A DNA stretch of 64,000 nucleotides from positions 109,815-173,814 of the forward strand of contig NZ_JALM01000010.1 in the NCBI RefSeq assembly GCF_000737195.2. Reading direction: 5' to 3'. Every line of letters begins with the position of its first letter. The first letter of the stretch is position 1. Positions 16,969 to 26,408 of this stretch are shown here, one piece after another. The position numbers and the translations under genes are program-made. The notes beneath the pieces are model-generated. The model did no database searches, was not told the DNA's origin, and was given only the letters and a program-made list of their open reading frames with translations. The DNA is from Sciscionella sediminilitoris. Lineage in GTDB: Bacteria; Actinomycetota; Actinomycetes; Mycobacteriales; Pseudonocardiaceae.

Positions 16969-18002
16969 TTCGGCGTCACCCCCACCCTGCTCGGGTCGTA
17001 CTGCGGCGCGCTACAGCCGTCCGGGTTGATGACGTTGCCGTTGCCCTGGTCGTTGATCGGGGAAAGCAGACCGCACATGTAGCCGTCGAACCAGCGCCCG
17101 CTGCCGACCGTATTGGTGAACATGCGGATGTAGGGCGCGAGGTTGTGCACCAGATTGCCCAGATTGTCCTGCTGATCGGACAGGATCGTGGTGAGCCGGT
17201 TCAGCTGGGTCAGGGCCGGCTTCAACCGGGCGTTGTTGTCGTCCACCAGGCCGGAGAGCTGCTGGGCGAGTCCCCGTGTCCCGTCGAGCAGCGCGTCGAT
17301 GGCCTTCTTGCGCTGTTGCAGCTCGCTGAGCAGCTTCCCGCCGTCGGAGAGCATGCGCTGCACCTCGTCGTTGCGGTCGGCGACCGTCTTGGAAACCTGC
17401 GAGGTGTTGTTCACCAGCCTGCGCAGTGCCTCGTCGCGGGAGGCGATCGTCTTGGACAGCGCGGTGAGCCCGTTGAGCGCGCCGCGCATGCTGTCCGGGG
17501 TCTTGTCGAAGGTGTCCGCGGCGACATCGAAGGCCTTGGCGAGGTTCTGGCTGTCGATATCGCCCGTGGTGCGGCCGAGCCCTTCGAGTGCCTGCTGCAC
17601 ATCGTACGGGGATGTGGTGCGGTTGACCGGAATCGTGGTGCCCGGTGGCTGCGGATCGGTGCCGCGCACATCGAGGGCGAGCGTTTTCTGCCCGAGCACC
17701 GTGGCGATCTGGATGGACAACGTGGACTGTGCGCCCACGCGCGTGTCGTTCACGGTGAACGCCACCCGCGCCTTGCCCTTGTCGAGTTCGACCGAACGCA
17801 CCTCGCCCACCTTGACCCCGGCGACGTCCACCCGGTCTCCCGCGCGCAGGCCCGCGGATTCCTTGAACAGTGCCGCATAGGTGGTCCCGGTACCCACCAG
17901 CGGCAGGTGATCGGAGAAGTTGGCGGCGAGCACCAGAAGCGCGATCACCACGAGGGTGACCAGTCCGACGGAGACCTGGTTGCGGTCGGCGAGCGGGCGC
18001 AT
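16965..18002 (-). CDS. mce4C: MCE-family protein MceC
   Basis: A 345-aa Mce protein, N-terminal membrane anchor (about 9-28), MCE domain (about 36-112, VDVAGVKVGEVRSVEL, TVLGQKTLALDVRG) and a helical C-terminal half with conserved FTNTVGSGRWFDGYMCG. The ATG at 18000-18002 shares its A with the MceB stop (TGATG), so this start is preferred over one three codons upstream. Confidence 0.83.
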   Translation of the reverse strand: MRPLADRNQVSVGLVTLVVIALLVLAANFSDHLPLVGTGTTYAALFKESAGLRAGDRVDVAGVKVGEVRSVELDKGKARVAFTVNDTRVGAQSTLSIQIATVLGQKTLALDVRGTDPQPPGTTIPVNRTTSPYDVQQALEGLGRTTGDIDSQNLAKAFDVAADTFDKTPDSMRGALNGLTALSKTIASRDEALRRLVNNTSQVSKTVADRNDEVQRMLSDGGKLLSELQQRKKAIDALLDGTRGLAQQLSGLVDDNNARLKPALTQLNRLTTILSDQQDNLGNLVHNLAPYIRMFTNTVGSGRWFDGYMCGLLSPINDQGNGNVINPDGCSAPQYDPSRVGVTPK

Positions 18003-19039
18003 CACTGGCACCTCTTCGGATCACGGCCGTTGAGCGGAAGCAGATTCTTGAGCTCGATCGGCGCCTGGGTGAGCCCGGTTTTCACGGTGACCCGGCAGAT
18101 GAAGAAGTTGAACCAGCTGCCGTAGGAGACGGTCCTGGTGAACTGGCGCAACCGGTCCGGGGTACTGGCGATCACCTTGTTCACCAGGGGCCCCGCGTCG
18201 GCGAGGTTCTTGCCGAGCGCGCCGAGCTGGTCGATATCGCCCTTGAGGTCCGGGCGGGCCTTCTTCAGCAGGTCTCCGGTGGTGCTGGTGAGCCCGTCCA
18301 GCGCGCTGATCGCGTCCCCGATCGGTTTGCGCTGCGCGGAAAGCCCGGAAACCAGTTGCTGGAGTTGGGTGATCGTCCCGGAAAGCTGCGGGCTGTGCGC
18401 GTTGATCGTGTCGAGCACCTTGTTCAGGTTGGTGATCAGCTGCCCGATCACCTGATCCTTCGAGGCGATCGTGGTGGTCAGCTGCGCGGTGTCGGAGAGC
18501 AGCCCGTCGATCGTGCCGCCCTCGCCCTGCAGCACCTGGATGATCTCGGTGGCCAGCTTGTTCACATCGGCGGGATTCAGTGCCTGGAACAGCGGCTGGA
18601 ACCCGTTGAACAGCGTGGTGAGGTTGAGCGCGGGCGCGGTGCGGCCGACCGGGATCGTGCCGCCCATCGGCAGGGTCCGGTTCGGATCGCCGACCGCGGC
18701 GTTCAGCGCGAGATAACGCTGGCCGATGAGGTTGCGGTACTTGATGCGCGCGGTGCTCTCCGCCGGGATCTTGCGGCCGTTGTCCAGGGTGAAGTCCACT
18801 TTGGCCTGACGCTCGTCGAGCACGGTGACCGAGTCGACCTGGCCGACCTTCACCCCGGCGATGCGCACCTCGTCCCCGTGCTGCAGCCGCGAGGCATCGG
18901 AGAAGATCGCGCTGTAGTTCCCGGTGGCCCCGCCCCCTCCTCCGGTGATGGTGACCCCGAGGATCCAGGTGAGCACGATGGTGATGACCGTGAACAGGGC
19001 CATCTTCACGATCGCGGCTACGGGCAGCTGACGGGTCAT
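18002..19039 (-). CDS. mce4B: MCE-family protein MceB
   Basis: A 345-aa Mce protein with an N-terminal membrane anchor (about 9-31), a glycine-rich stretch (TGGGGGATGN), an MCE domain (about 38-115, VRIAGVKVGQVDSV, LIGQRYLALN) and a helical region ending in RTVSYGSWFNFFICRV, a motif shared with MceC at the same position. It overlaps MceA by 4 bp (19036-19039). Confidence 0.83.
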   Translation of the reverse strand: MTRQLPVAAIVKMALFTVITIVLTWILGVTITGGGGGATGNYSAIFSDASRLQHGDEVRIAGVKVGQVDSVTVLDERQAKVDFTLDNGRKIPAESTARIKYRNLIGQRYLALNAAVGDPNRTLPMGGTIPVGRTAPALNLTTLFNGFQPLFQALNPADVNKLATEIIQVLQGEGGTIDGLLSDTAQLTTTIASKDQVIGQLITNLNKVLDTINAHSPQLSGTITQLQQLVSGLSAQRKPIGDAISALDGLTSTTGDLLKKARPDLKGDIDQLGALGKNLADAGPLVNKVIASTPDRLRQFTRTVSYGSWFNFFICRVTVKTGLTQAPIELKNLLPLNGRDPKRCQ

Positions 19040-20385
19040 CGCAGTTCCACCGCCGATCCGCGGTAGAGCGGTCCGACGAGCATGCCCGCCCAGCCGGGCA
19101 CCTTGTCCGGGCTGGTGTCCAGCTGCTGGGAGAGCAGCCCGGAAAGCAGCCGCTGCTCGGCGCGCGAGTTCGCGACCGACGGTGCCTGGCTCGCCGACTG
19201 CGTGCTCGTCCCGCCCGGGACGGGATCGAGCTTTTCCTCGCTGGCCTTCTGCGACATGTTCGGCGCGGGCGGGGTCTTCGTCCCGTCCTGCAACGGTTTC
19301 CCGTCCGGGTACTGCGGGAACCGGGTCTTGCCGTCGTCGGTGTAGCAGCGCGGGCCGCGGTCGTCGAGGTTCTTCGGGTCGTCGGTTCCCGGCTTGTACT
19401 GGCCCCGGCTCGCGCTCAGCGTGATCCGCAGGTTCGCCTCGTGCGGGCGTTCCTTGTTGCCCTTGCCGAAGACCTTGTTCTCGGTGTCCACCTGTTTGGC
19501 GAACTGGTCGAAGAGGCAGGGGTACTCGGGCGAATAGCGTTCGAGCAGTTTCAGCACCGGTTTCGTGGTACCCACGAAGGAGATCAGGTTCTCCTTGTTC
19601 ACCAGGAGGAACTTGTTCAGGTCGGCCGAGGTGTCGATCACCGATCCGTAGAGGTACTGCAGATTCTTCTGCTGCTCGGTGAGGGTGCGCGCGGTGGTGG
19701 CGAAGTTCGACATGGAGTCGATCAGCCTCGGCACCGCGTCCACGAAGTTCGGGGTGACCTCGGCGAACCGCTGGATGTCCTTGGACAGCTGCGGAATCTC
19801 CGGGTTCATCTTGCCGAGATAGGAGCCGAGGGTGGTGACCGTCTGTCCCAGTTCCTCGCCCTTTCCTTGCAGTGCCGTGGAAATCGCGGACAGCGTACTG
19901 GCCACCTTCTCCGGGGGAACGGCCTTGAGCACCGGAACCAGATCATCGAGCACATCCTGGATCGCGACGGTGCTCGCGCTGCGGTCCTGGTGGATGACAT
20001 CCCCGTCGCGTAACGGGGCGACATCCGATCCCTTCGGGATGTTCAGCGAGACATAGCGATCCCCGAACAGGGTCTTGGGCAACATCGCCGCGGTGACCGA
20101 GCTCGGCAGCTGCGCGGCGAGCCCGGGATCCAGGCGCAGTTGCAGCGTGGCGCCGGTTCCGCTCGCCGTGATCCCGGAGACCTCGCCGACCTCCACCCCG
20201 CGCGCCTTGACCGTCGCACCCTGCTGCAGCTGGCTGCCCACCTTGTCCACGACCGCGGTGACGCTCACCTCGGGGGTGAACGCCTTGCGGTACATGAGGA
20301 TCGTCAGCGCGAAGAAGCTCGCGATACCGAGTACCATCACCAGGCCGAGCGCCTGGAACCGGAGTCTGGTCGCCCGCGCGCTCAT
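19036..20385 (-). CDS. mce4A: MCE-family protein MceA
   Basis: A 449-aa Mce protein, the first of six. N-terminal membrane anchor (about 11-32), MCE domain (about 37-115, VKARGVEVGEVSGI, TLFGDRYVSLNIP), long helical region and a proline-rich, likely disordered C-terminal 100 residues ending in a segment resembling those of other Mce4A proteins. Overlaps YrbE4B by 4 bp. In M. tuberculosis the equivalent operon is required for cholesterol import. Confidence 0.83.
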   Translation of the reverse strand: MSARATRLRFQALGLVMVLGIASFFALTILMYRKAFTPEVSVTAVVDKVGSQLQQGATVKARGVEVGEVSGITASGTGATLQLRLDPGLAAQLPSSVTAAMLPKTLFGDRYVSLNIPKGSDVAPLRDGDVIHQDRSASTVAIQDVLDDLVPVLKAVPPEKVASTLSAISTALQGKGEELGQTVTTLGSYLGKMNPEIPQLSKDIQRFAEVTPNFVDAVPRLIDSMSNFATTARTLTEQQKNLQYLYGSVIDTSADLNKFLLVNKENLISFVGTTKPVLKLLERYSPEYPCLFDQFAKQVDTENKVFGKGNKERPHEANLRITLSASRGQYKPGTDDPKNLDDRGPRCYTDDGKTRFPQYPDGKPLQDGTKTPPAPNMSQKASEEKLDPVPGGTSTQSASQAPSVANSRAEQRLLSGLLSQQLDTSPDKVPGWAGMLVGPLYRGSAVELR

Positions 20386-21233
20386 CCGGTTATCCGCACC
20401 GTCGTCGTGGATCCCCAGATGGCCAGGGAGATGAACAGGTCCAGCACCGCGACGAGCACGATCGCGGTACGCACCGCCTTACCGACCGCGATCCCGACCC
20501 CGGCCGGTCCCCCGCTCGCGGTATAGCCGTAATAGCAGTGGGTCATGATCACCGCGACGGAGAAGATCAGCACCTTGGCGAAGGAATAGAGCACATCCTC
20601 GGGCGGCAGGAACAGGTTGAAGTAGTGGTCGTAGGTGCCCCCGGACTGCCCGTAGAACACCACCGTCACCTCGCGCGAAGCCACGTAGGAGATCAGCAGG
20701 CCGATGGCGTAGAGCGGGATCACCGCGGCCGCGCCCGCGATCACCCGCGTGGTGACCAGATAGGGCACGCTCTCGATGGCCATCACCTCGAGCGCGTCCA
20801 CCTCCTCGGAGATCCGCATCGCGCCCAGCTGTGCGGTGAATCCACAGCCGACCGTCGCCGAGAGCGCGATCCCGGCCGCGAGCGGGGCGACCTCGCGGGT
20901 GTCGAAGTAGGCGGAGATGAACCCGGTCAGCGCGGCGGTGCCGAGCTGGTTGAGCGAGGAATACCCCTGCAGTCCGACCACGATACCGGTGAACATGGTC
21001 ATCCCGACCATCACGCCGATCGTGCCGCCGATCAGCGCCAGGGCACCGGAACCGAAACTCAGTTCGGTGAGGACCCGGATGATCTCCTTGGGGTACTTGG
21101 TCAGTGTCCGCGGTATCCAGAGCAGCGCGCGCAGATAGAACCACAGCCGCTGCCCGGTCTGGTCGAGCCAGTCACCCGGGATGGACCAGATTCCGCGCCG
21201 CCCGGGAAGGAGATCGTCGGCGAGCATGCTCAC
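20382..21233 (-). CDS. yrbE4B: YrbE-family permease B of the Mce transporter
   Basis: A 283-aa MlaE/YrbE permease with about six hydrophobic segments. GGTIGVMVGMTMFTGIVVG and the loop GAMRISEEVDALEVM, which contacts the ATPase, are hallmarks; the C-terminal YTASGGPAGVGIAVGKAV is also typical. It pairs with YrbE4A (overlap 21230-21233). The ATPase (MceG) that powers the system is not in this window. Confidence 0.85.
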   Translation of the reverse strand: MSMLADDLLPGRRGIWSIPGDWLDQTGQRLWFYLRALLWIPRTLTKYPKEIIRVLTELSFGSGALALIGGTIGVMVGMTMFTGIVVGLQGYSSLNQLGTAALTGFISAYFDTREVAPLAAGIALSATVGCGFTAQLGAMRISEEVDALEVMAIESVPYLVTTRVIAGAAAVIPLYAIGLLISYVASREVTVVFYGQSGGTYDHYFNLFLPPEDVLYSFAKVLIFSVAVIMTHCYYGYTASGGPAGVGIAVGKAVRTAIVLVAVLDLFISLAIWGSTTTVRITG

Positions 21234-22024
21234 ATCCCCTTCGGTGGCACGATTTTCAGGTACACCGCGGTCACCACCACGTTGATCAGGAACAGCAGCA
21301 GGAAGGTGATGACCACGGCCTGGTTCACCGCGTCACCGACTCCCTTCGGCCCACCGGAGGGATTGAATCCGCGGTAGGTGGCCACGATTCCCGCCACGAA
21401 GCCGTACATCAGCGCCTTGACCTCGCTGACGAACAGGTCCGCGATCTGCGCGAACGAGTTGAAGCTCTGCAGGTAGGCGCCGGGGGTCCCGCCCTGGAGC
21501 ACCACGTTGAAGAAGTACCCGCCGGCGACACCGACCACGCTGACCAGTCCGTTGAGCAGGATCGCCACCGTGACCGCGGCCAGCACCCGCGGCACGATGA
21601 GCCGGTGCACCGGGTCCACCCCGATCACCCGCATCGCGTCGATCTCCTCGCGGATGGTGCGCGCCCCGATGTCCGCGCACATCGCCGAACCGCCCGCACC
21701 GGCCACGATGAGCACCGTGATCAGCGGGGCGGCCTGCTGCACGATCGCGATCGCGCTCGCCGCACCGGTGTAGGACTGCGCGCCGATCTGGGTGGTCAGT
21801 GAACCCAGCTGGAGCGCGATCACCGCGCCGAACGGGATCGCGATCATCGCGGTCGGCATGATCGTCACGCTGGCGAAGAACCAGCACTGGCGCATGTACT
21901 CGTTGAACTGGAAGGGAAAGATGAACATCGCGCGCAGCACCGAAGCGCCGAGGCTGGTCATCCGGCCCAGCTGGCGCAGGGCACCGACCGGGGACGGAAT
22001 CAGCGGGTCCGCACGCGTACTCAT
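21230..22024 (-). CDS. yrbE4A: YrbE-family permease A of the Mce transporter
   Basis: A 264-aa MlaE/YrbE permease. IRCH-like coupling loop reads GARTIREEIDAMRVIG, and the C-terminal FNPSGGPKGVGDAVNQAV matches the conserved end of the family. ATG at 22022-22024 is preferred over an upstream start at 22069, which would overlap the SDR. It begins 4 bp after the SDR stop (22029), so the importer genes are continuous with the four dehydrogenase genes upstream. Confidence 0.84.
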   Translation of the reverse strand: MSTRADPLIPSPVGALRQLGRMTSLGASVLRAMFIFPFQFNEYMRQCWFFASVTIMPTAMIAIPFGAVIALQLGSLTTQIGAQSYTGAASAIAIVQQAAPLITVLIVAGAGGSAMCADIGARTIREEIDAMRVIGVDPVHRLIVPRVLAAVTVAILLNGLVSVVGVAGGYFFNVVLQGGTPGAYLQSFNSFAQIADLFVSEVKALMYGFVAGIVATYRGFNPSGGPKGVGDAVNQAVVITFLLLFLINVVVTAVYLKIVPPKGM

Positions 22025-22028
22025 TCGC

Positions 22029-22802
22029 CTACCCCACGTTCGCGCCGAAGACGTGGGTCGCCGTGGCACCGCCGTCGGCGACGAACTCCGCTCCGGTGCT
22101 GTAGCTGGATTCCTCGCTGCCGAGGAACACGACCAGGTTCGCGATTTCCTCCGGTTTCCCGATGCGGCGCAGCGCGAGCCGGTTCGCCACCGGGGTGAAG
22201 TCCAGCTTCGCTCCCCCGGTGATCGCGCCGATCATCGGGGTCTCCACCATGCCCGGATGCACCGAATTGACCCGGATGCCGTCCACGCCCAGTTCGAGCG
22301 CGGCGACCTTGGTCATGCCGCGGATCGCGAACTTCGTCGAGGCGTAGGCGACCGCGCCCTGCAGCGCGCCGAGCCCTTCGATGGAGCTGAAGTTCACGAT
22401 CGAACCGCCGCCGCCGGCGCGCATCGGGGCGATCACCGAACGCATGCCGAGCAGGGTGCCGATCTGGTTGATGTCCACCAGCCGCCGGTAGTCCGCCAGC
22501 GTGCAGTGCTCGATCATCGCGAAGTGCAGCACCCCGGCCGCGTTCACCAGAACGTTCGGCGCGCCGAAGGCCTCGGTGCACGCGGCCACCGCGGCCTGCC
22601 AATCGTCCTCTTCGGACACATCCAGATGGCAGAACCGGGCGTTCTCACCGAGTTCCGCGGCGTGCTTCTCACCCGCCTCGTCGCCGATATCGGCGACGAG
22701 CACCCGGGCACCCTCCTCGATGTAGCGCCGGGCCGTCGCGGCGCCCATACCGCTGGCCGCGCCGGTGATGATGGCGATCTTGCCCTCGAGCCGCTTGGTC
22801 AC
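22029..22802 (-). CDS. Short-chain dehydrogenase (hydroxysteroid dehydrogenase-like)
   Basis: A 257-aa classical SDR: TGAASGMGAA (N-terminal NAD loop), NAAG, SSIEG with the catalytic Ser, and YASTK with Tyr/Lys. GTG at 22800-22802 overlaps the aldehyde dehydrogenase stop (GTGA). The group includes 3-alpha/20-beta- and 17-beta-hydroxysteroid dehydrogenases, and the place inside a KstR-box operon with the mce4 genes supports a steroid or side-chain alcohol substrate; the position oxidised is not known. Confidence 0.75.
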   Translation of the reverse strand: MTKRLEGKIAIITGAASGMGAATARRYIEEGARVLVADIGDEAGEKHAAELGENARFCHLDVSEEDDWQAAVAACTEAFGAPNVLVNAAGVLHFAMIEHCTLADYRRLVDINQIGTLLGMRSVIAPMRAGGGGSIVNFSSIEGLGALQGAVAYASTKFAIRGMTKVAALELGVDGIRVNSVHPGMVETPMIGAITGGAKLDFTPVANRLALRRIGKPEEIANLVVFLGSEESSYSTGAEFVADGGATATHVFGANVG

Positions 22803-24310
22803 ATCAACTCCTCGGTCAGCGGAAGCAGCACGGTCTTCTGCTCCGTATAAGCCTCGAACGCCTCGCGCCCGCCCTCGCGGCCGAGGCCGGACTGGTTGAA
22901 CCCGCCGAAGGGAAGGTGCGGTTCCAGGGTGAATCCGTTGATACCCACGGTTCCCGCGCGCAGCGCCCGGGAAGCCCGGAAGGCGCGGGACACATCCGAG
23001 GTGAACACGGTGGCGCCGAGGCCGTACTTGGTGTCGTTGGCCAGCCGGATCGCCTCCTCCTCGGTGTCGAACGGAACCACGGCGAGCACCGGGCCGAAGA
23101 CCTCTTCCTGGGCGAGCACCGAGGTGTTGTCCACCTCGGCGAAAATGGTCGGGGCGAAGAAGTTCCCGCTCGCGTACTCGCCGTCGAGCCGCTCGCCACC
23201 GGTGACCAGCCGCGCCCCGTCCTTGTTCCCCTGCTCGACATAGCCGCTGACCCGCTCCAGCTGACGGGAGTTGATCAGCGGACAGGCCAGCACGCCGGGA
23301 TCGAACGGATCCCCGTAGGTGGCGCCCGCGGCCATTCCCTGTGCCCCGGCCAGGAATTCCTCGTACACCTCGCGCTGCACCAGGGCCCGCGACTGCACCA
23401 CGCAGCCCTGCCCGGAAAGACCGAGGGTGAGCCCGCCCATCGTGGTCATCGCGGCCAGGCCGACGTTCGGCGCGTCCGCGAACACGATCGCGGGGCTCTT
23501 GCCGCCCAGTTCCAGGGAGACCCGCTTCATGCCGTCCGCGGAGGCCTCGACGATGTGCTTGCCGACCGCCCTGCTTCCGGTGAAGCTGATCTTGTTCACG
23601 CCCGGGTGGTTGATCAGCGCCTCGCCGACGGTGGCCCCCGGACCGGTCACCACGTTCACCACACCGGCCGGTACCCCGGCCTCGATCAGCAGTTCCACCA
23701 TGCGCAGCACCGAGAAGGTGGCGTACTCGGAAGGCTTGAGCACCACCGTGCACCCGGCACCGAGCGCGGGGGCGAGTTTCTGGGCGAACAGCAGGAAGGG
23801 CGCGTTCCACGGCAGGATCGCCGCGACCACCCCGATCGGCTCGCGGAAGGTGGCCGCGATGTGGTCCCCGCCCTGGTACGGCGGTAGCGTCTCGCCGCCG
23901 ACCTTGTCCACCCAGCCCGCGTGGTGGTCGAACACATCCGCGGCCGCGCCGACCGAGGTGGTGTAGATGCCTCCGAAGGACAGCGGCACCGAATTGTCCA
24001 GCGCCTGCAGCCCGCGCAGCTCATCGGCGTGTTCCCGGAGCAGGTCGGCGTAGCGGTGCAGGATCGCGATCCGCTCCCGGGCCCGCATCTTCGGCCAGTC
24101 GCCCTCGTCGAAGGCACGCCGTGCGGCCGTGACCGCGGCGTCCACATCGGACTCACCGGCCACCGCGAACCGGCCGACCTCCTCGCCGCTCGCGGGGTGA
24201 ACATGGGTCCACTGCTCGTTTTCCGTACCGTCGCGCCAGGCGCCGTCGACCAGCAGCTGCCCCTCGGTCAGGCCGAGTTCGTCCCGATGCCCGAGCATCG
24301 AAATGGTCAT
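22799..24310 (-). CDS. NAD-dependent aldehyde dehydrogenase
   Basis: A 503-aa aldehyde dehydrogenase. Glu267 in SLELGGKSP and the nucleophile Cys303 in GQGCVVQS are both present, as are PWNAPF and the FTGS coenzyme loop (243-246). The ATG shares a base with the Hsd4A-like stop (TGATG at 24308-24312). Together with the zinc alcohol dehydrogenase two genes upstream it could oxidise an alcohol to an acid, for instance a sterol side-chain C26 alcohol; this is inference from co-transcription. Confidence 0.8.
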   Translation of the reverse strand: MTISMLGHRDELGLTEGQLLVDGAWRDGTENEQWTHVHPASGEEVGRFAVAGESDVDAAVTAARRAFDEGDWPKMRARERIAILHRYADLLREHADELRGLQALDNSVPLSFGGIYTTSVGAAADVFDHHAGWVDKVGGETLPPYQGGDHIAATFREPIGVVAAILPWNAPFLLFAQKLAPALGAGCTVVLKPSEYATFSVLRMVELLIEAGVPAGVVNVVTGPGATVGEALINHPGVNKISFTGSRAVGKHIVEASADGMKRVSLELGGKSPAIVFADAPNVGLAAMTTMGGLTLGLSGQGCVVQSRALVQREVYEEFLAGAQGMAAGATYGDPFDPGVLACPLINSRQLERVSGYVEQGNKDGARLVTGGERLDGEYASGNFFAPTIFAEVDNTSVLAQEEVFGPVLAVVPFDTEEEAIRLANDTKYGLGATVFTSDVSRAFRASRALRAGTVGINGFTLEPHLPFGGFNQSGLGREGGREAFEAYTEQKTVLLPLTEELM

Positions 24311-25242
24311 CAGTCGCTCCCTTGCTCCATGTGTACAACGCCTTGGAAGTCGAATCCGATACGCGGATCGCGGTTATCGAAATGATCACCGAGGACAGCG
24401 GCCACTTCCTCGTCCCGCCACAGGGTCTGTTCCGCGTGGAACACCCGTTCGTAGCTGGGCGCGGCGAGCAGTCCGATGTGTCCGGAGTGCACGACGAACA
24501 CCTGCCCGGTCACCCGCTCGGCGCGCGGTGAGCACAGATAGGCCACCAGCGGGGCCACGTTGTCCGGGGAGAGCGGATCGGCCCCCTCGGGAGCGGCGCC
24601 GAACACCTCGGAGGTCATCGAGGTGCGCGCCCGCGGGGCGATCGCGTTCGCCCGCACCCCGTAGCGGGCCATACCGCGGGCCGTCGAGGAGGTGAGCGCG
24701 ACGATGCCCGCCTTGGCCGCGGCGTAGTTCGGCTGGCCGGGAGGACCGAGGGTGAACGCCTCGGAGGCGGTGTTCACCACGGCCACATCCTCGGGCGCCG
24801 CACCGGATTTGACCCGTTCGCGCCAGTACCCGCAGGCCGCGCGGGAGAGCAGGAAATGCCCGCGCAGGTGCACCGCGAGCACCGCGTCGAACTCCTCGTC
24901 CGACATGTTCACCAGCATCCGGTCCCGGGTGATGCCCGCGTTGTTCACCACCGCGTGCAGCCCGCCGAACTCCTCGGTCGCGGTCCGCACCAGATCGTCC
25001 GCCGTCTTGCGCTCGGCGATGTCCCCGGTCACCGGGATCGCCCGTGCCCCGGTCTCGGCCACCAGCTCGGCCGCCGCGCCCGCGGCCTGCTCGGAGACGT
25101 CGTTGAGCACCAGGTCGAAGCCGGATCTGGCCAGCGCGAGTGCCTCCGCCCGGCCCAGCCCCTCGCCCGCCCCGGTGACGATGGCCGCCCTGTTCTGCGC
25201 TGATGATTCGCTCGTGAACTCGCTCATGGATCCACCGCTCAT
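24310..25242 (-). CDS. hsd4A: Hsd4A-like SDR (17-beta-hydroxysteroid / beta-hydroxyacyl-CoA dehydrogenase)
   Basis: A 310-aa SDR with TGAGEGLGR, NNAGITRD, TASEA (Ser) and YAAAK (Tyr/Lys), and a C-terminal extension of about 60 residues (ERVFHAEQTLWRDEEV, near 260-275) beyond ordinary SDRs. Length and extension match Hsd4A of M. tuberculosis (Rv3502c), which acts in sterol side-chain beta-oxidation and lies in the same place, between yrbE4A and the divergent fadE26. ATG at 25242 overlaps the alcohol dehydrogenase stop; a second ATG at 25227 is possible. Confidence 0.78.
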   Translation of the reverse strand: MSGGSMSEFTSESSAQNRAAIVTGAGEGLGRAEALALARSGFDLVLNDVSEQAAGAAAELVAETGARAIPVTGDIAERKTADDLVRTATEEFGGLHAVVNNAGITRDRMLVNMSDEEFDAVLAVHLRGHFLLSRAACGYWRERVKSGAAPEDVAVVNTASEAFTLGPPGQPNYAAAKAGIVALTSSTARGMARYGVRANAIAPRARTSMTSEVFGAAPEGADPLSPDNVAPLVAYLCSPRAERVTGQVFVVHSGHIGLLAAPSYERVFHAEQTLWRDEEVAAVLGDHFDNRDPRIGFDFQGVVHMEQGSD

Positions 25243-26342
25243 GGGTTCACCGTGACGATCTGGCGGATGACATCCGTCCCGCCCTCACGCAGCAGGCCGA
25301 GTCCCTCGTTGATCTGTTCGAACCCGAGCCGCTTGCTCACCAGGGATTCCAGGTCGAGCTTGCCCGCGCGCCAGAGCCGCACCATCTTGGGCGTGTCCGC
25401 GTGCACATTGCAGGAACCGTAGAAGGAACCCAGGATCTTCTTGTCGTGCAGGAACAATTCCTGAGCGCTGAACGAGACCATGGCATCGGCCTTGCCCGCG
25501 CCGACCACGACCACGGTCCCGCCGCGCCGGGCCAGATCCCACGCCGAGCGGATCGTGGCGCTCGCCCCGACCACGTCGAACACGTAGTCGAAACCCTCCG
25601 CGGAGGTGAGTTCCTGTTTCGCGTCCTCGACCTGGTCCGGGGTCACGGTGTGGGTGGCACCGAAGTGCTTCGCCATCGAGTGCTTGCCCTCGACCGGGTC
25701 CACACCCACGATGGCGGAGGCACCGGCGAGCCGCGCACCCTGCAGCACCGAGACGCCGACCCCGCCGCAGCCGATCACCGCGACCGAGGCCCCTTCCGGG
25801 ACCTTCGCGGTGTTGAGCACCGAACCCACGCCGGTGAGCACCCCGCAGGCGATCAGCGCGGCCTGCTCGTAGGGGACATCGCTGTCCACCTTGACCGCGC
25901 CCTCCACCGGGACCACGAGCTCGTCGGCGAAGGTACCCAGCCCCGCGTACCCGAAGACCGGCTGGTCACCGAGCCGGAACCGGGGCGAGGTGAACGCCGC
26001 GATCGCGTGTACCGAACACAGATTGAACTCGCCGCGCAGACAGGATGGACACCGCCCGCAGGGCGGCACGAACGAGACCGTGACGTGGTCGCCGACCTCC
26101 AGCTCGCCGACCGCGCTCCCGACCTCTACCACCTCGCCCGCACCCTCATGACCGACCACCCCGGGCGCCAGGGCGGGAAGGGTCCCGTCCATCGCCGAGA
26201 GATCACTGTGACAGATGCCCGAGACATGCACTTTGACGCGAACCTCGCGAGGACCGGGGGCCACGACCGTCACGTCGTCCCGCAGCTCGAGTGTCTCGTC
26301 ACCGATATTGCCAAGCACTGCAGCCCGCACCGTCGCCTCCAT
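25239..26342 (-). CDS. Zinc-dependent alcohol dehydrogenase
   Basis: A 367-aa medium-chain dehydrogenase. Catalytic zinc ligands are Cys44 (GICHSD) with His65 and Glu66 (GHEG); the structural zinc site is Cys95, 98, 101 and 109. The Rossmann loop IGCGGVG follows near 189-195. It is the first gene of the 14-gene operon that runs to 12239; a KstR-type box lies 53 bp upstream. It may oxidise a sterol side-chain or related primary alcohol before the aldehyde dehydrogenase. Confidence 0.82.
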   Translation of the reverse strand: MEATVRAAVLGNIGDETLELRDDVTVVAPGPREVRVKVHVSGICHSDLSAMDGTLPALAPGVVGHEGAGEVVEVGSAVGELEVGDHVTVSFVPPCGRCPSCLRGEFNLCSVHAIAAFTSPRFRLGDQPVFGYAGLGTFADELVVPVEGAVKVDSDVPYEQAALIACGVLTGVGSVLNTAKVPEGASVAVIGCGGVGVSVLQGARLAGASAIVGVDPVEGKHSMAKHFGATHTVTPDQVEDAKQELTSAEGFDYVFDVVGASATIRSAWDLARRGGTVVVVGAGKADAMVSFSAQELFLHDKKILGSFYGSCNVHADTPKMVRLWRAGKLDLESLVSKRLGFEQINEGLGLLREGGTDVIRQIVTVNP

Positions 26343-26394
26343 CGCCGATCGGATTTTCGCGTAAAACCAATCAATCGCTTGCTCAGCTGACTGT

Positions 26395-26408
26395 TAGAAC
26401 ACGTTCTA
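26395..26408. promoter_or_regulatory. KstR-type operator, mce4/dehydrogenase operon
   Basis: TAGAACACGTTCTA fits TnnAACnnGTTnnA exactly and lies 53 bp upstream of the alcohol dehydrogenase start (26342). It probably represses the whole minus-strand operon down to 12239. KstR itself is not encoded in this window. Confidence 0.85.
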
